DNA of 64,000 nt from Desulfosporosinus sp. HMP52 (GTDB taxonomy: Bacteria > Bacillota > Desulfitobacteriia > Desulfitobacteriales > Desulfitobacteriaceae): positions 43,942-107,941 of the forward strand of contig NZ_JMGA01000012.1 of assembly GCF_000765145.1 (NCBI RefSeq). Direction: 5' to 3'. The notes beneath the pieces are model-generated. The model searched no databases, was not told where the DNA came from, and was given only the letters and a program-made list of their open reading frames with translations. The position numbers were made by a program, and so were the translations under genes. Positions 1-7,786 of this stretch are shown piece by piece. Positions within the stretch are counted from its first letter, which is position 1. Each line of letters opens with the position of its first letter.

Positions 1-711
1 GGTAAAGAGCAGGGAAGAGGCAAATCCATTCCGCGTAATAATCAATATACTCGGCATCGCAGTAATGGAAAGAAAGGCTTGGGTAACTTCTTTAACCATT
101 GGAATAGCACCCAGAAGCGAACTCTTTTATCCGCCCTGCTGTTCTTGATGGTTTTCTTCAGCGCTAACAGTTCAGATCAAGTCTCCCGAATAGTCCATTC
201 CATTTATCGGGGGGGTATGGATTCAGGCAATTATTACACAGCACTTAATAATATGGCAAAGGAAGCCTTATCTCTGGGAGGGGTTTCTGGTGAAAGCGTT
301 GCTGTCGATCTGAAGATGAAAGGAAAGTTCTTGCCGCCTATTTCCGGCCCGGTCATGGCCGGTTTTGGAGATAAGGCCAGTGACGGATCAGTCCACCAAG
401 GTCTGGATGTGGGAAGTGCCTTAGGAATTCCGGTAGTTACTCCTGCCGCCGGGGTTGTTACCATAGTGGGGGAAGATCCCCAGTTAGGCAAATTGGTTAA
501 AATCGATTTTGGCGACGGATGGACGACAGTTCTCGGCAATCTGGGCGAAATCCAGGTTCAAAAAGGCCAGCGCCTGGAGAAGGGTCAGGTGGTAGGAGCT
601 GTAGGACTTTCTGCACCACTTAAGAAGCCCTGGCTTCACTTTGAATTGCGGAAGAATAATCAACCCCTTAATCCGATCCCTTACCTGATACCACCTGAGG
701 CAAAGAATTAG
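1..711 (+). CDS. spoIVFA: SpoIVFA-like M23-fold sporulation protein (5' partial)
   Basis: Probable partner and inhibitor of the SpoIVFB membrane protease, acting in the outer forespore membrane. The frame is open to the first base, so the gene starts before the window; a TTG at 79 is the first in-window start but the basic residues before it fit the cytoplasmic tail of SpoIVFA. A hydrophobic segment (LLSALLFLMVFF) follows. The C-terminal half is a peptidase M23/LytM-like domain with HQGLD preserved, but the usual HxH motif reads WLHFE, so one catalytic histidine is lost. That fits a regulatory rather than enzymatic protein. The SpoIVFB-like gene lies downstream, separated by an unusual 360-bp hairpin-rich spacer. 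Confidence 0.8.
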   Translation, partial: GKEQGRGKSIPRNNQYTRHRSNGKKGLGNFFNHWNSTQKRTLLSALLFLMVFFSANSSDQVSRIVHSIYRGGMDSGNYYTALNNMAKEALSLGGVSGESVAVDLKMKGKFLPPISGPVMAGFGDKASDGSVHQGLDVGSALGIPVVTPAAGVVTIVGEDPQLGKLVKIDFGDGWTTVLGNLGEIQVQKGQRLEKGQVVGAVGLSAPLKKPWLHFELRKNNQPLNPIPYLIPPEAKN

Positions 712-1070
712 TAGCGGAGCACATTTTTAGCTGTGTTAAACCCGTGCGAAGACAGTGTCTTCGTTGCACGCGTCTGCGAGTTCCGCCGCTAGCTCGTTGG
801 ACAGTTCGCGAGCGCGTCCGAACCTCCGGGTACTTCTGGCCGCATGCTATGCCATCCTTGGCGCATGCGGCACTAGGAACATCGTGTTCCGTCGCATGTG
901 AACATGCGGCGCGCTACGGGGACGCGAACCGTCGGCACTCGTCTAAACGCGGCTTCACTGACGCATCCGCTTAGCAGAAAGTGCTCCTTCAGCTGGGGGT
1001 GTAAACAGAATTTGGGGGACTCAGGTCAGGCTTTGCAGAATCTGTAAGTTCGAAGGGGGAGAGCCAATAA
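712..1070. repeat. GC-rich array of short hairpins between spoIVFA and spoIVFB
   Basis: This spacer is much richer in GC than its surroundings and is packed with inverted repeats: GAAGACA/TGTCTTC flanked by GTGC/GCAC (744-769), CCGCATGC (840-847) against GCATGCGG (863-870), GGAACA/TGTTCC (876-890) and CGCATGT/ACATGCG (893-908). An open frame at 744-974 looks accidental because its codons simply follow the palindromes. The stretch resembles the larger hairpin block before the RNase G gene. I infer a family of intergenic palindromic repeats; a structured RNA is an alternative. Confidence 0.65.
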
Positions 1071-1946
1071 ATGCAGCTATTTAAGATATCCGGAGTGAGC
1101 GTCCGAATCCACCCCACATTTTTGGTAGTATTAGTGCTATATGGAGTCCTGGGTTTATTAGCCCAGGCTCTTCTCATCTTTGCCCTGGTCGTAGGGCATG
1201 AATTGGCTCATCTCTTGGTTGCTAAGGCCTATGGCTTTAAAGTTGAAGGGCTTGAGTTATTTCCCTTTGGAGGAGCCGCTTATTGTGATGGACTGTTTGA
1301 AGGGCGGAAGGTGGAAGAAAGTCTGATGGCTCTGGCCGGTCCGGCTTTCAACCTGGTTCTCCTCTTTGGGGCTCAGGCCTTACGCTGGAACGGGCTATGG
1401 TGGGGGGAGCTCTCCGAAGAGTTTATCCGTTATAATCTCTGGCTGGCAGCATTTAACTTAATTCCTGTATTGCCTTTAGATGGGGGACGGGTGATTAGGG
1501 CACTATTCGTGGAAAGCTTCGGGTACGTACGTACCACAAAGTTTTTGGCCGAGGCGGGCAGATGGTTAGGGGTTTCTTTTGCACTCTATGGAATTGTGTT
1601 AGGGGTTCAGGGGAAATTTTCAGAGGGGCCCCTTTCTCTCCTAATATTGGGAGGCTTCTTTTGGTTTGCCGGGAGTAAGGAAATCTCCTCAGCTCATATT
1701 ACCTTTCTCAGACAATTAACTCGCAAGAAAGAGGAATTATTGAAAAGGGGCCTAATGCGCAGTCACTGGCTTACAGTGCAGAGGGATACACCCTTGGTGA
1801 GAATCGTCGAAGAATTTACCCCTGATCGTTATGCCATGGTCAACCTTAGCAACGAAAAGGCGGGAGTGGAGAAAATTCTTACGGAAACAGATATTGTCGA
1901 AGGGATGCTGCGAGAAGGTATACATTATCCGGTAGGGAAGCTTTGA
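1071..1946 (+). CDS. spoIVFB: SpoIVFB-like site-2 protease (peptidase M50)
   Basis: Intramembrane zinc metalloprotease of the S2P family; in Bacillus, SpoIVFB cleaves pro-sigma-K in the mother cell. The 291-residue length matches (about 288 in B. subtilis). Visible features are an N-terminal hydrophobic segment, the zinc motif HELAH at residues 43-47 inside a membrane helix, and the third ligand motif NLIPVLPLDGGR with Asp137. A cytoplasmic C-terminal region follows the last hydrophobic segment (about 180-200). The start ATG is preceded by GGGGGAG. It lies downstream of the SpoIVFA-like gene, but the pair is split by a hairpin array, so co-transcription is uncertain. Confidence 0.88.
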   Translation: MQLFKISGVSVRIHPTFLVVLVLYGVLGLLAQALLIFALVVGHELAHLLVAKAYGFKVEGLELFPFGGAAYCDGLFEGRKVEESLMALAGPAFNLVLLFGAQALRWNGLWWGELSEEFIRYNLWLAAFNLIPVLPLDGGRVIRALFVESFGYVRTTKFLAEAGRWLGVSFALYGIVLGVQGKFSEGPLSLLILGGFFWFAGSKEISSAHITFLRQLTRKKEELLKRGLMRSHWLTVQRDTPLVRIVEEFTPDRYAMVNLSNEKAGVEKILTETDIVEGMLREGIHYPVGKL

Positions 1947-2032
1947 AAAAAACAATCAACTATTAATCATTCGGACATCGACTGGAATTAAACTTAAAGT
2001 AGTGGTGTGCTTTTGATTTGTCACCAACTCTG

Positions 2033-2068
2033 CCCCCACTTTCTAACAAAGAACGTGGGGCCTTTTAT
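2033..2068 (+). terminator. Probable intrinsic terminator after spoIVFB
   Basis: CCCCAC and GTGGGG pair around a loop that itself can pair TTCT with AGAA, followed by CCTTTTATT. It is well placed about 90 bases after the spoIVFB stop. Confidence 0.6.
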
Positions 2069-2159
2069 TAGACATTGTTCCCGAGTTGTTTGAACTTCAT
2101 CAATTAGCGTTAGAATATTAGGGGCTTTACTTACAACTTACTTTATGATTGCTTCCAGT

Positions 2160-2201
2160 TTATACTTCATCACCACGTTCCGGCGCGTATTGATTCACCA
2201 T
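2160..2201 (-). pseudogene. mazF: Truncated mazF/pemK-type toxin remnant
   Basis: An ATG overlapping the stop of the antitoxin gene (AAATGGTGA) opens a 13-codon frame reading MVNQYAPERGDEV before TAA. This is a typical start of MazF/PemK endoribonucleases (compare the MVxxYxPxxGD pattern of the family). In another frame just after, the sequence reads KYKLEAIIK and stop, which resembles a MazF C-terminus. I infer that an internal deletion fused head to tail and removed the catalytic core. The tail assignment is weak; the head is convincing. Confidence 0.7.
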
Positions 2202-2425
2202 TTTTCTCCTCTCACCGGCTCACCCCAATCAATTTCTTCCGGCTCATATTCATCATCAGGAATTTGGGCGAGTAACTCTTTTAAATCGTATTTTTTTGGG
2301 GTGACTATGATCTTTTCTCCATCAAGTTCCACATCATTTGGAGTCCCATCGCTAATTTCTATTGAATTAGCCATTGAAGCCGGAATCCGTATACCGATGC
2401 TGTTTCCCAATTTTCGGGCCTTCAT
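2195..2425 (-). CDS. MazE-like AbrB-fold antitoxin (orphan)
   Basis: A 76-residue protein starting MKARKLGNSIGIRIP, the swapped-hairpin AbrB/MazE DNA-binding motif, with an acidic C-terminal tail rich in D and E (LLAQIPDDEYEPEEIDW) of the sort that wraps a toxin. The start was moved from an upstream in-frame codon to the ATG preceded by AGAGGGTGG. The toxin gene that should overlap its stop codon is reduced to 13 codons, so this antitoxin is an orphan. Such proteins usually repress their own promoter; the region just upstream (2426-2490) includes a directly repeated TATATAC. Confidence 0.8.
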   Translation of the reverse strand: MKARKLGNSIGIRIPASMANSIEISDGTPNDVELDGEKIIVTPKKYDLKELLAQIPDDEYEPEEIDWGEPVRGEKW

Positions 2426-2675
2426 AGTTCCACCCTCTTTCTCTTGACGGTATATACAAGGTATATACAATATTAGGGAGTTTATCAAGTAAAATTAGAT
2501 AGCATAGTAAAAGCCTTCTAATATCAACTAGTAGTTGTGATCGGCCAAGAGCATGGAATTTAAAAAACTAATTGATCCACATCGATTCCTTAATACCTTG
2601 GATTTTTAGGGAATTACGGTTATATATGATATAATTTAAGTTCACAATATACTACAAGGAGGCCTCACTGACACC

Positions 2676-4532
2676 ATGAGTAATAATACTGCGGCGGATA
2701 TACGCCGGCAGGTCGAACGCTTTTTACCTAAAGTATTAAAGCCTAGCCGATATATCGGATCAGAATGGAATGTCATGAAAAAAGATTGGTCGAAGACTGA
2801 TGTTCAGATGGTTTTTGCCTTTCCGGATGTTTATGAGGTGGGTATGTCCCATTTGGGAACCAGAATCCTCTACCATCTGGTTAATTCCTTCCCGGAGTTT
2901 CTGTGCGAAAGAGTTTTTACCCCTTGGGTGGATATGGAGAAGGAACTGAGAGACAGAGAAATTCCTCTTTATGCCTTGGAATCCTTTAAGCCTGTCAAAG
3001 AGTTTGATGTGGTAGGATTCACCCTCCAGTACGAAATGAGCTTCACTAACATTCTTAATATGCTGGATCTGGCAGGAATCCCCATGAGAATAGAGGATCG
3101 GGGACCGGAAGATCCTTGGGTCATTGCCGGAGGCCCCTGCGCCTATAATCCTGAACCCCTCGTCGGATTCATTGACTTCTTTTTGATTGGAGAAAGTGAA
3201 GAACAACTGCCTGAAGTTCTGCGCTTAGTGGGTGAGCAGAAGAAAAACCCCGTTTCCCGCAAAGAGTTTTTAAAGAAAGTTGCTCAAGTCCAAGGGGTCT
3301 ATGTTCCGGAATTTTACCATATAACCTATAAAGAAGATGGTCGCATTGAAAAGATCGAGGCCGAAGAAGGATTCCCGGCACTTGTGGAAAAGGCCATTGT
3401 ACCGGATTTAGATCAGGCTTATTATCCGACCAATCCAGTGGTCCCCTATCTGGAAATTGTTCACGACCGAATGATGCTGGAGGTTATGCGGGGCTGCTCC
3501 AGAGGCTGCCGGTTCTGCCAAGCAGGTATGATCTATAGACCTGTGCGGGAACGTTCACCAGAGACTCTGCTCAGGCAGACTGAGGAGTTAGTTCGGGCCA
3601 CCGGCTACGATCAGATCGCTCTCACCTCACTTTCCACCGGGGATTACTCCTGTATTCAGCCTGTCATTCACGGCATTTTAGAAAAACACGGAGAAGAGGG
3701 TGTAGGGGTGTCTCTCCCTTCACTCAGAGTTGATTCCTTTGATGTAGATCTGGCTGAAACTGTCCAGAAAGCCCGGAAATCTGGGATGACCTTTGCTCCG
3801 GAAGCAGGTTCACAACGCTTGCGGGATGTCATCAATAAAGGCGTCGAGGAGCAAAACCTCTTGGAAGCAGCAGAAGCCGCCTTTAAAAAAGGCTGGTCGA
3901 CGATTAAGCTCTACTTTATGGTGGGATTGCCGACAGAAACTCAGGAAGACATCGATGGAATTGTGGATCTGGCCAAAAAAGTCGCCAATCTGGGAACCAA
4001 GCTGGGGCGAAGAAATATCACAGTGACGATCTCCACCAGCGTCTTTGTTCCCAAGAGTCATACTCCTTTTCAGTGGGAACCCCAGGAAGCAGGTTCTTCT
4101 GTAGAACTAAAGCAGAGATACCTGAGAGAAAAGCTGAGAGATCGACGCTTGAAATATAACTATCACGATATGAGCACCAGTTATCTGGAAGCTGTCTTTG
4201 CCAAAGGAGACCGCAAGTTAGCCCAACTCCTGGAATGGGCGGTGAAACATGGCTGTCGATTCGATGGTTGGTCTGACCAATTTAAAGAGGACGTCTGGAT
4301 GGAGGGCTTTAAAGAGTTAGGAATTGACCCCCATTTTTACGCCAATCGAGCGATAGATTATGATGACGTCTTACCCTGGGAGCATATAGGGAGCGGCGTA
4401 TCAAAACAGTTTTTAATTGAAGAACACCACCGGGCACTCCAAGAAGCTAAGACCATTGATTGCCGGCATAATGATTGTACGGGATGCGGAGTTTGTCCGA
4501 GCAGAGGAGTTCAGATTGAGTTGAAAGGGTGA
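2676..4532 (+). CDS. TIGR03960-family radical SAM protein
   Basis: A 618-residue radical S-adenosylmethionine protein of the TIGR03960 type, of unknown substrate. The N-terminal 200 residues resemble a B12-binding-like domain. The iron-sulfur motif CSRGCRFC gives Cys274, Cys278 and Cys281, and the usual downstream GxPTETQEDI motif of this class is present. The C-terminus holds a second cysteine cluster (CRHNDCTGCGVCP). A good AGGAGG precedes the ATG by 13 bases and TATAAT lies at about 2629-2634. The stop overlaps the next gene by four bases. In Clostridia this gene is routinely followed by the TIGR03936 gene and RNase G, as here, which hints at a link with RNA or ribosome biology. Confidence 0.9.
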   Translation: MSNNTAADIRRQVERFLPKVLKPSRYIGSEWNVMKKDWSKTDVQMVFAFPDVYEVGMSHLGTRILYHLVNSFPEFLCERVFTPWVDMEKELRDREIPLYALESFKPVKEFDVVGFTLQYEMSFTNILNMLDLAGIPMRIEDRGPEDPWVIAGGPCAYNPEPLVGFIDFFLIGESEEQLPEVLRLVGEQKKNPVSRKEFLKKVAQVQGVYVPEFYHITYKEDGRIEKIEAEEGFPALVEKAIVPDLDQAYYPTNPVVPYLEIVHDRMMLEVMRGCSRGCRFCQAGMIYRPVRERSPETLLRQTEELVRATGYDQIALTSLSTGDYSCIQPVIHGILEKHGEEGVGVSLPSLRVDSFDVDLAETVQKARKSGMTFAPEAGSQRLRDVINKGVEEQNLLEAAEAAFKKGWSTIKLYFMVGLPTETQEDIDGIVDLAKKVANLGTKLGRRNITVTISTSVFVPKSHTPFQWEPQEAGSSVELKQRYLREKLRDRRLKYNYHDMSTSYLEAVFAKGDRKLAQLLEWAVKHGCRFDGWSDQFKEDVWMEGFKELGIDPHFYANRAIDYDDVLPWEHIGSGVSKQFLIEEHHRALQEAKTIDCRHNDCTGCGVCPSRGVQIELKG

Positions 4533-5233
4533 GCGCCATGCGGCTAAGAATCGCCTATACGAAAATTGAGGATGCCAGATATATTGCCCACTTAGATTTG
4601 ACAAGAGTCTTTGAGCGGGCCATCCGACGATCTGGAATCCATATGAGTTATTCCGAAGGTTTTAATCCTCGTCCCAAGATCTCCTTTGGTTTTGCCTTAG
4701 CGGTAGGGACTGAAGGGGAGCGGGAGTATGTGGATGTAGAGCTTCGCCAAGACATGGATTTAGGGGAAGTGTTAGCTCGGGTTCAGGAGCAATTACCTCC
4801 CGGTATACGACTCCTCCAAGGGCGGGCCATGGACCCGGGAGCTAAGTCCTTAATGGCTGTGCTGAATGCTGCCAGTTATCGCATACGAGTTCCTATGGCG
4901 TTGCCTATTCAAGAGGAACGCTTGCAGGAAGCGGTGGGTGCTTGGCTGGGACGGGAGCATGTGACTTATTCTCGGTACTCGAAAAAAGGGCCGACGGATA
5001 AGGATATTCGTCCTTGGGTTAAACATTTGGAAGGAAAGATTCAAGGGGATGAGGTTCTCTTTGATCTGGAAGTCGAGATGGGGAACTCGGGAAGTGTGCG
5101 GCCGGAGGAAGTGCTGGCCAGTCTGAGGGAACTTGAGAATCTGCCCATTGAGTTGGATGAGCTGCAGGTTATCCGGACAGGGGTGCATGTGAGCTACGAG
5201 GGCGGGAAGAGCTCGCCGATCGAGATGGCTTAG
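4529..5233 (+). CDS. TIGR03936/DUF2344 radical SAM-associated protein
   Basis: A 234-residue protein of the DUF2344 family, beginning with RLRIAYTKIEDARYIAHLDL and carrying the conserved SEGFNPRPKISFGFALAVG stretch. Function is unknown; it is nearly always next to, or fused with, a TIGR03960 radical SAM protein and is presumed to work with it. The GTG start overlaps the upstream stop (GTGA); an ATG nine bases further in is an equally possible start. The coupling indicates one operon with the preceding gene, while the long hairpin block downstream separates it from rng. Confidence 0.88.
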   Translation: MSAMRLRIAYTKIEDARYIAHLDLTRVFERAIRRSGIHMSYSEGFNPRPKISFGFALAVGTEGEREYVDVELRQDMDLGEVLARVQEQLPPGIRLLQGRAMDPGAKSLMAVLNAASYRIRVPMALPIQEERLQEAVGAWLGREHVTYSRYSKKGPTDKDIRPWVKHLEGKIQGDEVLFDLEVEMGNSGSVRPEEVLASLRELENLPIELDELQVIRTGVHVSYEGGKSSPIEMA

Positions 5234-5937
5234 TAGGCTTTGAAGGCCCTGGCTTCTGGGAGGGAGTGTCGCGACACCTTGTTCGGCCATGCGTTCGTCG
5301 TGCCAAACTAGGGCTTTAAATCCTGATGCATGCGGGCAGGGTTCCCGGCCAAAGCGGCGTCCCTGCCGCATGGCCGGCGGGAAACGTCCGCCGGCCATGG
5401 ATGGCCAAGTGTCACCGGAGCCAAGGACGGCGGGAGGTGACCTGTTTCCCGCCCTGCTTTATGAAAGCGGATTTAAAGCCAAGTTTGGCTACGACTCTCG
5501 CATAGGCCTCTCGTCGGTGTTCGTGACCCTCCCTCTGAGGTCTCTTGGGTAGTGTGCGGGCAGGGCTCCGAAAGGGAGTTGCGCCGCTGGCTAGGAGACC
5601 GGATGGGAGTAGGATACGGTCTCGGGCCGCTTAGTGGGACATGCTTCGTGCATGGCACCATCTGAATCGGTGCCGCAGGATAAAGCGGCGTAAGAGGGTA
5701 CTTATAAGGAATACATAATTCGTGACCCGGCCTAGAACGCAGCTTTACAAAAGCGATCCTCTTTGACGGAGTGGCTAGCCAAACTTGGCGAAAGGGGTGC
5801 TTGCATAAGCGGGGCAGTGTACAGGACGTACACTGCCGGCCATGCGGCAAGGACGCCGCTTTGGCCGAAACACATGTGTTTCGCCCCGCCTCTTCCATAA
5901 ACCCCTTGAGCCCTAGTTTGGCCCACGACGTCATGAG
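5234..5937. repeat. 700-bp GC-rich block of perfect hairpins upstream of rng
   Basis: There is no convincing gene here but many strong palindromes: GTGTCGCGACAC (5266-5277), two 12-base arms CATGGCCGGCGG/CCGCCGGCCATG (5369-5399), CATGCGGGCAGGG against CCCTGCCGCATG (5329-5372), GAGACCG/CGGTCTC (5595-5623), GGCACC/GGTGCC (5654-5674), GCAGTGTAC/GTACACTGC (5814-5836) and the 18-base palindrome CGAAACACATGTGTTTCG (5866-5883). A CTAGTTTGGC-type motif recurs in both orientations near 5300, 5480, 5770 and 5910. The GC content and hairpin density recall the 712-1070 block. Open frames on the minus strand (5473-6033) look like by-products of the palindromes. Confidence 0.7.
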
Positions 5938-5979
5938 GTGAGCGTTGTAATGCAAGTTCAACGAGGAGGTGTTAACATA

Positions 5980-7275
5980 ATGAAAAACCGAGCTGCGGAG
6001 CCCCGCCGGAAGGAAATCGTTCTTCAGAGCCAAAGTGCCGGATCCGGCTCAAATCAATTGCAAAAGATTAGAGCTGCCGTCTTTGAGCAGGGTGACTTGA
6101 TGGAAGTGTTTGAGGATGAGGGCGGTTCGACCCACATGGTCGGGAATATTTATCGGGGGAGAGTTGAGAATGTTCTCCCCGGTATGCAGGCCGCTTTTGT
6201 GGATATTGGCTTAGATAAGAATGCTTTTCTGTATGTGGGAGATGCTATACCTCCTCGCTTTGATGAGGAGGAAAAGGCACCGATTATTCAGGAGCGGATT
6301 GAGAATGTTCTTAAACCTCGCCAGGAGCTGTTAGTCCAGGTTACCAAGGAACCGGTGGGGACTAAAGGTGCCAGGATTAGTGTTAACATCTCCTTGCCGG
6401 GGAGATATGTGGTGCTATTGCCTCAGGTCAGTTATATTGGGGTGTCTCGGAAGATCTCGGATAATAATGAACGTACTCGCTTAAAAGACTTGGCTGCGGC
6501 GGCCAAGCCGGTTGGTATGGGGGTGATTGTCCGGACTTTGGCGGAAGGGATCGATGGTGACGAGATTGAGGAGGACATTACTCAACTGGTTGCTTATTGG
6601 CAAGCTTTATTGCCAAAGATCCCCCATGTTTCAGTGCCGGGGCTGGTGCACAAAGATGTTGACCTGATTTCTCGTCTGATCCGGGACTGGATTGATCAGG
6701 ATGTTGAGAAAATCACTGTTGATCAGGATGAAGTGGGGCAAATTTTGCGCAAAGCTTTAGGTGAGATTGAGCATCCCGCTGCTAAGCAGGTTTTTGTGGT
6801 TCCGGGAAAAGACCTCTTTGCTAACTATGGTGTGGATGACGAGATTCGCAAAGCTCTGCGGTCTAAGGTTTGGCTGAAGAGTGGAGGGTATCTGGTTATT
6901 CAGCAGACAGAGGCCTTGATTGTCATTGATGTCAACACGGGAAAATATGTAGGTCAGCGATCCTTAGAAGAAACCGTGGTTCATACGAACCTGGAGGCTG
7001 CTTGGGAAATTGCCCGTCAGCTGAGGCTAAGGAATTTAGGTGGGATTATTATTATCGACTTTATCGATATGACCACAGAAGAGGCTCAGAAACGGGTGAT
7101 TGAGGCTCTGGAAACTGCTTGTGCTCGGGATAAAACAAAATCTCAGGTTTTAGGGCTGACTCAACTTGGGCTGGTGGAAATGACGCGTAAAAAAGTTGGA
7201 CAGACTTTGGTAGTACGTTATACTTCCCCATGCCCCAACTGTGATGGGAGCGGTAGAGTGCGAGGAGAGTTATAG
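5980..7275 (+). CDS. rng: Ribonuclease G/E family endoribonuclease
   Basis: A 431-residue RNase E/G catalytic protein, a single-strand endoribonuclease of rRNA and mRNA processing in the cytoplasm. The S1-like domain follows GNIYRGRVENVLPGMQAAF near the N-terminus. The metal-binding pair is visible as Asp317 in DVNTGK and Asp360 in IIDFIDM, and the zinc-link motif CPNC lies at 418-421, close to the RNase E positions 303, 346 and 404-407. The protein stops right after the zinc link, as in RNase G. I prefer the ATG preceded by GAGGAGG over an in-frame GTG 42 bases upstream. In most Clostridia rplU follows; here it does not. Confidence 0.9.
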   Translation: MKNRAAEPRRKEIVLQSQSAGSGSNQLQKIRAAVFEQGDLMEVFEDEGGSTHMVGNIYRGRVENVLPGMQAAFVDIGLDKNAFLYVGDAIPPRFDEEEKAPIIQERIENVLKPRQELLVQVTKEPVGTKGARISVNISLPGRYVVLLPQVSYIGVSRKISDNNERTRLKDLAAAAKPVGMGVIVRTLAEGIDGDEIEEDITQLVAYWQALLPKIPHVSVPGLVHKDVDLISRLIRDWIDQDVEKITVDQDEVGQILRKALGEIEHPAAKQVFVVPGKDLFANYGVDDEIRKALRSKVWLKSGGYLVIQQTEALIVIDVNTGKYVGQRSLEETVVHTNLEAAWEIARQLRLRNLGGIIIIDFIDMTTEEAQKRVIEALETACARDKTKSQVLGLTQLGLVEMTRKKVGQTLVVRYTSPCPNCDGSGRVRGEL

Positions 7276-7375
7276 CAATATTTATTTAAAATTTACCAAA
7301 TTTTATCTTGATTATTGTCGTATTCTGTAATAAGGTATCTTTGTGAGTCGTTTTACAGAAGGAGGCAGTCAGCAG

Positions 7376-7492
7376 ATGGGCTTACCTTGGCATAAGCTTA
7401 GTCGCAAGAAGCAAAATTTGTATATCATACTTATGGCTGTAGCACTAGCGGGGATTATTACCGGAATAGTCTTTCTGATCAATATGAGCTAG
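7376..7492 (+). CDS. 38-residue single-pass membrane peptide
   Basis: A short gene, MGLPWHKLSRKKQN followed by a hydrophobic helix (YIILMAVALAGIITGIVFL) and stop. AAGGAGG lies ten bases before the ATG and a clear terminator follows, so it looks like a genuine small gene. The basic N-terminal part predicts the N-terminus inside and C-terminus outside. I do not recognise a family. It may be co-transcribed with rng, 100 bases upstream. Confidence 0.6.
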   Translation: MGLPWHKLSRKKQNLYIILMAVALAGIITGIVFLINMS

Positions 7493-7530
7493 ACAATAAT
7501 CCAATTTGTAAATTTAATAGTAACAACGGG

Positions 7531-7568
7531 GAAAGAACGATTACGTAAAATTGTTCTTTCTTTTTTTG
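7531..7568 (+). terminator. Intrinsic terminator after the small membrane peptide
   Basis: GAAAGAAC and GTTCTTTC form an eight-pair stem with a 14-base loop followed by seven T. Confidence 0.8.
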
Positions 7569-7786
7569 TTTTAACAAAAATATTAGATAAAAGACAAAAA
7601 TATAGAAATATCTAGATATTCCTTGCAGGATTATCCATGGAAATAGCGAAGTAAATGGGATAACTTTTTACAGGTGAGGGACATTTTACCTTAATTGGTT
7701 GATTATCATTATATATGAACGGTTCCGCACCACCCATATATCGTCGTCGTAAAAGTGTTAGAAGAATAAGAGGAGGTAAATTTTTA

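Noticed and set aside
744..974. Open reading frame of 76 codons
   Set aside because: It lies entirely in the hairpin array, has no ribosome-binding site, and its arginine/alanine-rich product mirrors the palindromes.
5473..6033. Minus-strand open frame of 186 codons before rng
   Set aside because: It overlaps the rng start and the palindromic block, has no domain pattern and no ribosome-binding site.
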